Below are positions 57,405 to 64,000 of a stretch of 64,000 bases of DNA, piece by piece. Below the pieces are notes generated by a model that was not told where the DNA came from, searched no databases, and was given only the letters and a program-made list of their open reading frames with translations. The stretch is taken from contig JAOTOL010000901.1 of NCBI GenBank assembly GCA_034440575.1, positions 21,001-85,000 on the forward strand, given 5' to 3'. The DNA is from Imbricaverruca yamaguchii. Taxonomy: Eukaryota; Arthropoda; Thecostraca; Neoverrucidae. How positions within the stretch are numbered: position 1 is the first letter of the stretch; each line of letters begins with the position of its first letter. Position numbers and translations under genes: made by a program.

Positions 57405-57468
57405 AACACTGAGTCTATGTACCCATGTGTCCGGTATATTGTACACATGGGTACATAGACTCAGTGTT
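57405..57468. repeat. Perfect 26-bp inverted repeat, right P2 arm only
   Basis: Arms 57,405-57,430 and 57,443-57,468 (AACACTGAGTCTATG... and its complement) are perfect, with a 12-bp spacer. The left arm (about 51,855-51,882) has just one copy, so the second was added after P2 formed. Confidence 0.93.
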
Positions 57469-58024
57469 TCAGGATATTGCAACCGTATATCCATTGGGAG
57501 GCTTGCATAACCTGCAGGCTGACCAGAGTATAGATGAAGAGATTGTGGGAGTAATTGTGGCTCAGAGTTATGGCGTGCTAACGGCCGCGCCGTTATTAAC
57601 ATTCACAAAGGTATGCCGGCATGTTGTGAGGTAATACTGTCCACTGTAGCTTTATGCATACCCTGCGTAGATTTTGATAACATGGTGAGAATGCTCACGG
57701 CAGATTCAGAGTTCCACTGCATAAGCACCCATTTGTCACGCTATGAGCTTTCGGCAGCAAGCAAACAGCCAGCGTTTGTTGGTTGTGCGTACTCAGGGCG
57801 ATCTGTCCCGGACAGAATGTGCAGTGCCAAATCAACCCACAGCTTAGCCCGGCGCTTCGAACACTGCACGGCACTGTTCTGCAATCGCATCACTAGATCG
57901 GATTTCCATCGGCGTCCTTGTAGAGTTCTTCGTTGTTCGCGTAGAGACTGATGGAACTGCTGCAGTCGACGTTGTACCACCAGTTACACACCCTACGGAA
58001 AGGAAAGAGCCGGCCACCACGTCA

Positions 58025-58266
58025 CTTCGCGGCAAGAGACTGACGACAGAGCAGCAGGACACTGACAACAGAGCGGCAGGACACTGACGACAGAGCGGCA
58101 GGATAGTAACGACAAACCGGCAGGACACTAGCGACAGAGCGGCAGGACACCGTCGACCGAGCAGCAGAACACTGACGATAGAGAGGCAGGACGCTGACGA
58201 CAGAGCAGCAGAACACTGACAACATAGGGGTAGGGAACTGATGCCAGAGCGGCAGGGCACTGACGA
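58025..58266 (-). repeat. 22-bp minisatellite, right P2 arm, about eleven units
   Basis: Reverse complement of the array at 51,099. Uninterrupted, giving the pre-insertion state for the 48,261-51,100 insertion. Confidence 0.9.
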
Positions 58267-58599
58267 CTGAGCGGCCCCTAAGATACCGCCCTCTAAGATC
58301 TCAGCTACTATAGTAGCTAGAGTAACGAAATGTTCACGGTGGGTGTGCAAACGGGTGAGCTCTATTGTGTGTACACTTCATGACCTTAGGTTAATATCTT
58401 CAAGGTCAAATGAGGTCGCTTATGGCACATTTGTCTGGTTTTCCGTGGCTTGACTTGACATGGTTAAAGATCGCCGCGATTATGAGTAAATCATCATAAA
58501 TGGACACCCAGGATATTTTGGAAATAGCCAATGACGCAATACAGATGATAGACCCAGCATTTGACCTTAGGTCACCTATATATCAGCAATTTATCGGGT

Positions 58600-58870
58600 C
58601 AGTTACCGGTTCCAGTTACCTGAACCGGGCCGCTTTCATTTTGTCCATATACGGGAGGCGCATCAGAGCCGATTTTTGTGGTCTGACGCAACGAAATGTT
58701 TTGACTTTGACGGCCACTAACTCGAAATATTTCCAGCTGATTTTCATTTCTCATGCTTTCAGCGAGGTGCCGGACATTTCTAAACAGGTGCACAAATTAT
58801 CGACTGGTGAAATCGTGAGTTATTTACGAAAACTCGGAGGGGTGGGCGAATTTCGCCCTCCCCCCTCTGC
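58600..58870 (+). repeat. Dispersed repeat, copy 3 (right P2 arm, deleted)
   Basis: Matches 47,300-47,564 and 47,874-47,900 in reverse. The junction GGGCCGCTTTCATTTTGTCC marks the loss of about 309 bp. Confidence 0.8.
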
Positions 58871-59181
58871 AGTGAGCGTGTTATAAGTCGTATGGAAGGA
58901 TGCATCGACTCAGCGCCTTCATAGGTTCCATTGCCAATGGGGCGAACACCTGCCAGAAACGTCGCCATCAGCATCGCGTAGCAAATCACTCGTCAGGCTG
59001 GTGCCGTGACGCGAACACCCAATGGCATCATTCAATTCTGATTGATTAATGAGCAGATATGCTGTCCGGGTTCGGGAGTAGTAGCATAAAGCGAGTCAAT
59101 TCACCACTTGTCAGGATAGAGAAGACCAATCCGGACTAATTGACTTTGCCAGCTGAACTAGCTGATCAGCGCTACACTTGC

Positions 59182-59261
59182 CTGTACTTCTGGTCGAAGA
59201 CGGTTTCGTTCGGGCAGATGTAGCTGTACATAATGTTCTGGGCCGTGCACCAGTGCCACAC
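59182..59261 (-). CDS. Chitin-binding (CBM14) protein, exon B, right copy (partial gene)
   Basis: Reads VWHWCTAQNIMYSYICPNET then VFDQKY, 80 bases, entering in phase 0 and leaving in phase 2. Acceptor TTCAACAG. The donor is CAG|GCAAGT, a GC-AG type site, which is a known minor donor class with this flanking consensus. With exon A it gives four of the six Cys of a peritrophin-A domain, used by secreted arthropod proteins that bind chitin in cuticle or gut lining. The exon for the last two Cys was not found. Confidence 0.72.
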
Positions 59262-61234
59262 CTGTTGAACGAAGACAGATGCCTTGTCAATAGCTGTCAC
59301 TGTCGTTTGGGACGCTGCTACCCAGACTTGGATTTTCCTGATTGGGTTTGCCACCTGAACCTGGACTTGTCCAGCCGAGTCTGCCACCTGGACTTCATCC
59401 GGCCGAAGTTCAGGACGATTGGTCATTGTGCATATTACCGTTAACGCAATGTCTTTCGGAATTATTCTGGCGGTGCATACCCTCCGGGAAGGTTATCGGA
59501 GACATTTGGATCCGAACTGGCGACTCCGATAATGATTCCGCCAGAGGGTAAATCAGGTGAATTGACTACTCCGTGACGCAGGCTATATTGCAAAATCTAT
59601 TGAAGAATGAGTAATGATTTTAGTGGAGAATCGTGTATTGGAATCCAGTATCATTGATTTTTTTTCGCCAGGTATTACTTTGGTATGCCTATGTGATATA
59701 GTTCTGACATTATGACAATTACCCGGTTTACATGGGCAAGTCAGCCGTAGACGGAAATTTGTGATCTGGTCGATTCGCAAAAGTACCGACCGCGCGGCCC
59801 GTTTACAAGAGCAAAGCAGCCACCGAACCGGCTTTTTGCGACTTGACGGCCGGCGCAATGTAGTGAAAAGGTTCGAATATTTTACGCATTTGTGCGCTTT
59901 TGACGCACCTGCTTCGAGCAACGGCTTACACAGGCACAAGGTATCATCAGTGATCCACGTTGTTAGATGTTCTTGGGCAGAGATAGTATCATGCCCCGCA
60001 CCGTCATTTGTTCATGTTTCGAGCTACTCGCAAACTTCTACCTACCGAAGCGTAACTTTGCGTTACGCATTTCACATGTTTTGCTACGCAAAAGCCCGTT
60101 TACAAGAGCATTATTTTCGAAAATTTTCCTAATCGCATCGTATTCTGAAGTTTTGCTGCTCGTGTAATCGGGCTAAGTGTCTCGCTCGTTGCCATGCATT
60201 GAAGCAAACTTTCGAGGAACACGTGCCGCAAACTCGTCCAAGACAATGTGTTCTCACTTTATATTTTCATATCGCAAGCAATTTCTCTGACAAGTTCGTT
60301 ATTTTTAGAAGCTGTACTATTTTCACATAAAACCAACTTCTTTGAAATTCAGTACAACCAGAGTGCTTTGGCCAGTAGCCCGATGCGAGATTTAAATATG
60401 GGTTTAAGTGATACGGCTACTTAGACTTAAGATCGTTGGGCTGATATTCAGGTTGGGTTGATTAACAACTCATGAGGTATGCTGTTTCTGATATGAATTG
60501 CTGGGTGTGATCAAGTGGCGCAGAAGGACTGAACTGAGCGGTGGCTGGCAACTAAACACTACGGCGAACGTAACAGCCGGCGTCATGTGCACATATCAGC
60601 ACAAATGATCAGAGTTTCGGGCAGACTTCTAACTGCACGTGCTGAAAACACCCAATAGTGAATTATATGTACTTGCGATCGCTCCTGCGCTAGTGAGAAC
60701 TGTTACGAACACGCTTGAAAGCGTACGTCGAAGTGGTCAGTCCGAAATGCAACCCGATTCGCCCTGAACCATGATTGTGGTGAATATCCGGGCGTTTCTT
60801 AAAAGCTACGTATGCCATTTGGGTTCCATTTGTCAGCGCATAATCATATTTAAAAAGGCAATGCTATACAAATTCCTGGGCTCCTGATATCTTTAAAGGT
60901 AAGGCATCCATTCCGCTAGTTTTGATCGTGCATGCGTACAGAGACGAAAGCGTTCTTCTTGTTTCTAATATTTACGGCTGAAATAATACCAATCTGGTTG
61001 CTGGAATTTCGAGAAAACCGCGAAGCGTATCAGCCAAATCAGTCGTGTACGTTATGAACAGTAAGACAGCTAAAGCTAAAACCGCGAGGACTGGTACAAA
61101 TTCGAATGTCAAGTATTGATTGTCATGTGCGTAGAGCTGCTAAGACGGCGGACCTACCAGCTTTGCAACTCTCCATCAACTTCTTTCTAAATCATGTTGA
61201 GAATATTGAAGTGCATGAGGTTGGTGTATATTGA

Positions 61235-61240
<6 letters not shown>
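59262..61240 (-). other. Intron of the right chitin-binding gene copy
   Basis: No gene motif. It lacks the 454-bp segment found in the left arm at 45,766-46,219 (junction near 59,985). Confidence 0.7.
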
Positions 61241-61242
<2 letters not shown>

Positions 61243-61320
<78 letters not shown>

Positions 61321-61331
61321 TGTGTGTGTGT
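61243..61331. repeat. TA and TG microsatellite, right P2 arm
   Basis: About 40 bp of TA then about 45 bp of TG with small breaks. The counterpart of the much longer CA tract at 44,302-44,477. Confidence 0.95.
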
Positions 61332-61389
61332 TTATTTGTAAATACAAGCATATCGCCGTGATTCATACCATGCTCGTTTTCAGTTTGAC

Positions 61390-62510
61390 TTGCTTCACGC
61401 ATGTACTCAGACCTCCCGAAAGTCTACCACCACCGCTACCTTCCAGGCGGGCTGGCGGCCGGCAGCTGACTCCAACTCCTGGGGCAGGAGCTGTCGGTTG
61501 GCCCGCAGGGTGCCGACCACCGACAGCTTGAGGTCGTCGCGCAGCGTCTCCACCATATTGATGGAGGTGCAATAGCGGTCCATAGTCACGTTGCGATCGG
61601 TGCTGGCCAGATCACACACCATGTGACGCACCAGTGCCGGCACCGACGATGTCTGGATGTTGGCCAACGCGATATCCGGGAGGGAGGGCTGTCCAACATA
61701 GGGCCACACTTTCCAGATTTATTTCGGATGTGCATCGGCCACAGCATGTACCAGAATGCCGTACCGCCCAAACTTCGAGGATATGTACACCCGGAATCCG
61801 CACCGTCCACGGAACTTTACCATCGGGGTTTCGTCCGCGAAGTACTGCCAGGCCAAGAAATGCTGTCATCTTGGCTACATCTGTCGGCTACATCTGTCGG
61901 CTACATCTGTCGGCTACATATTGGCTACATCTGTCGCCTTGACGAGATGAGAGCTCTTCTCAGGCTGCTGTCGGCGAAGCATGTCTGGCTCTTTATTGGT
62001 GTGATGCACCACACTTTTTATAACATGGGGCGATATCAAGATTTGGAAGGCTTTGACTTCCTTTGACACCGCTTTAGTTTCACGGCTCCTCAGCCCGGGT
62101 CGTTGTGCTACGAGGTTGGCTGCATCGCTACGCCAGCGGGCTGGCCCTGGCTGAGTTGTCCGCTCGGAAGGAGCATCGCCGTGCCTGTGGACCACATAGA
62201 TGACAAGTACCTACTCGAACTCCTGGAGATCAGCCTCAACCAGCTTTCGTCGCGATTTTGTTAGCTCACGCTTGGCCCTTCTCGCCATAGCTGACAGCTG
62301 TGGCGGCGGAGACGGCGGCAGCGGCGGCAGCGGCGACGATGGTGACGGCCGTGGGTGCGGGAGCAACACTTCACCTTCCTCTTCGCGGTTGGACAGGGCT
62401 TCCACATGGTCAGACTCAGAATCTGTCCCGTCTCCGCACTCCGAGCCGCTGCTCGAGTCTGTCATGAGGCGCACCATGTGTTCGCGCGTCAGGTGGCGCA
62501 CGTGAGACAT
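61390..62510 (-). pseudogene. piggyBac-like transposase relic, right P2 arm
   Basis: Mirror of the left relic with the same internal deletion, TAG and 13-bp repeats, so it was dead before P2 formed. It preserves one stretch better: SPHVIKSVVHHTNKEPDMLR reads through where the left copy has a frameshift in an A-run. It has one 51-bp unit instead of four. Confidence 0.8.
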
Positions 62511-62594
62511 TTTTGACCACTGAAGACGCGTGCTCCCCACACCACCGTCTTCGGGCAACTAGCTGCCTGTGCATTTACCATGGGCTGAATACAC

Positions 62595-63573
62595 TGTACC
62601 CAGATGGTGCTTTTCCGGCGAGCGAGGACGAAAGCAAATAGAACTGTCAACCAAACGTGCGAACGAATGCTGTCACTCTATCGAATTGAGTTTCACGACC
62701 TAAATTTCTCCAAGAAATAAAAACTGTGAATCATAGCTAAGGTGTAGGTTATCCGTGGTAATTGTGATGGAACCTTTTTTTGTATGGGGATCGATTATTC
62801 ATGTTCGTAAAAAATATATTGAAATGAAGGTACTGCATTACCACAATTTGGCAGTGATTACAGCACATACCTTGGATTTGTGTTTGATGTCAGGCCAGTA
62901 GCCTAAGGTCATTGCCACTTTGTCCAATTTTGGGTCAGCGTGACTATTGCTGTAATGTGCATGCTTTGATATGCATATAAATGTATGTGTGACTTTTTTG
63001 GAATTTGTGTGCATGATGAATAATCAGGAGATTCACATCGAATTTCTTCGACTTCCGTCAAGTGATCTGAGGTCACGGCAAGATAATCCGCAGGGTGAAT
63101 CTAATATGTTTACATGCTCTTATTTCCTTGGTATATTGTTGAGCTTCATGACCTGATCAGTATCAAATTACCCAGTGAAACAAACATGATAAATTATAGT
63201 CCAGGTAAATGTCATCCTATGCCATCGTCGCATGGCGCCAAATGCATACCAAATTGGTCGGATGAAAATCGACACGGACTATCGTCACTTACTTTTCAAG
63301 CAATGCACGTTGTAATGCAACGTAACTGTGAACTCAATTTCACGTGGCTCTTGCCAGTAAGCAAATCTACATGACAAATCACGATTCGATCAGGAAGAGG
63401 GGGGGGCTGGCCCTGAGACGATAAGCAAGATAAAAATGCTCACGAATTTACGCTTGGCCAGGGTGCAACAATATTTGACTCGGGGTCTGAGCGCACGTGT
63501 GGGGAAAGGCCATGACTTGTACTTGCGTACTATGAAATGAAGAGATATTAAGAGATATTAGACTTGTGGGACT
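62595..63573. other. About 1-kb segment present only in the right P2 arm
   Basis: The left arm passes directly from GGGCTGAATAC to ACGTGCCACG (about 42,870-42,895 in reverse); here about 980 bp intervenes. It includes AGAGATATTAAGAGATATTA near its end, resembling the adjacent arm sequence in inverted form. Insertion in the right or deletion in the left is undecided. No protein motif. Confidence 0.65.
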
Positions 63574-63876
63574 GCTCAGATATATCAACGTGCCACGTTT
63601 CCTTTTAATATCTTTTCATTTCCATGACGTATCGATCTTGAAACATTTTTGGAAGTGGTCCTATTTGACCTCAACTAACTCAATGATAGCACATGACCTG
63701 AATGTGAAACTGTCAGGTCAGATGCAAGAAAGAGCGAAGAAAATGTACTGTAAATGTCGTGGTGTTGTGCGCCGCGTTTTTCCACGGTCCTGGAAAAACC
63801 TCACGGGCGTAAGAGGACACTGAGACACATACAGGTTGACCTGCCTTCTACCATGCCATGATATATATCGACTTAC

Positions 63877-63993
63877 CTGACACTGGTAGTCAACGTCAGC
63901 GTAATATCCGGGCAGCTGCCCTTGGCAGGTGAAGGCGACGTTGTCCGGAACTGCCGTATACGTCGGGTATTTCTGCTCCAGCTGTCGCTTCAC
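63877..63993 (-). CDS. Chitin-binding (CBM14) protein, exon A, right copy (partial gene)
   Basis: 117 bases, 39 codons, phase 0 at both ends. Acceptor GTCGGCAG just inside the window end, donor CAG|GTAAGT. It reads VKRQLEQKYPTYTAVPDNVA then FTCQGQLPGYYADVDYQCQ, with the F-C-x5-GYYAD-x4-CQ pattern typical of CPAP-type cuticular proteins. Splicing to exon B (4.6 kb intron) keeps the frame: YQCQ-VWHWC. Upstream exons, including any signal peptide, lie outside the window. Confidence 0.78.
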
Positions 63994-64000
63994 CTGCCGA

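Larger units (their letters stand above)
53942..64000 (-). repeat. Giant palindrome P2, right arm (runs off the window)
   Basis: Reverse complement of the left arm, beginning with three 58-bp units. It is interrupted by a CR1 (54,131-57,032) and a 1-kb segment (62,595-63,573), and lacks three left-arm segments. The palindrome continues at least to the last base, in exon A of the chitin-binding gene. Confidence 0.93.

Overview
This is nuclear DNA from a multicellular eukaryote, most likely an arthropod. The best evidence is two copies of a split peritrophin-type (CBM14) chitin-binding gene with CPAP-like motifs, supported by degenerate TTAGG-type tracts. I cannot name the class or species. There are no operons and no clearly intact host gene. 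Almost everything recognisable is a mobile element, a decayed gene, a satellite or an inverted duplication. Layout, left: 0-3 kb holds a dispersed repeat and an intronless, frameshifted protein disulfide isomerase relic with a tRNA-derived SINE inserted near its C-terminus. 3-8.8 kb is AT-rich with a CR1 LINE fragment. 8.8-13.8 kb is a GA-rich minisatellite field with higher-order repeats, ending in a decayed inverted repeat (P3, about 11.88-13.84 kb). 14.7-18.8 kb holds CR1 tails and a composite repeat (R1). 20.84-24.92 kb is a nearly intact CR1 LINE: an SGNH-esterase ORF1 and an endonuclease/reverse transcriptase ORF2 carrying one +1 frameshift in an A-run. Layout, right: 27.655-37.279 kb is a giant palindrome (P1). 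Its arms are about 4.7 kb, nearly identical (I see only scattered substitutions), around a 230-bp loop. The arms carry a Mutator-like transposase C-terminus relic, a satellite that flips orientation, SINEs and an R1 copy. 37.3-42.1 kb holds minisatellites and TTAGG-rich tandem repeats. From about 42.4 kb to the window end is a second, older palindrome (P2). Its arms exceed 10 kb around a 1.38-kb loop. Each arm carries the chitin-binding exons with an internally deleted piggyBac relic in the intron. The P2 arms differ by several large insertions and deletions whose direction can be read from empty sites, target-site duplications and third copies. Two themes stand out. First, inverted duplications of different ages lie in series: P3 (decayed), P2 (intermediate), P1 (recent), plus a fresh 26-bp inverted duplication inside one P2 arm. 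This suggests recurrent fold-back or template-switch duplication. Second, very short insertions (34-73 bp) share one 3' motif and a simple-repeat tail. Five have 10-14 bp target-site duplications, two of them confirmed by empty sites elsewhere in the window. Their motif matches the 3' end of the tRNA-derived SINEs, so they look like micro-retroposons using the same LINE machinery.
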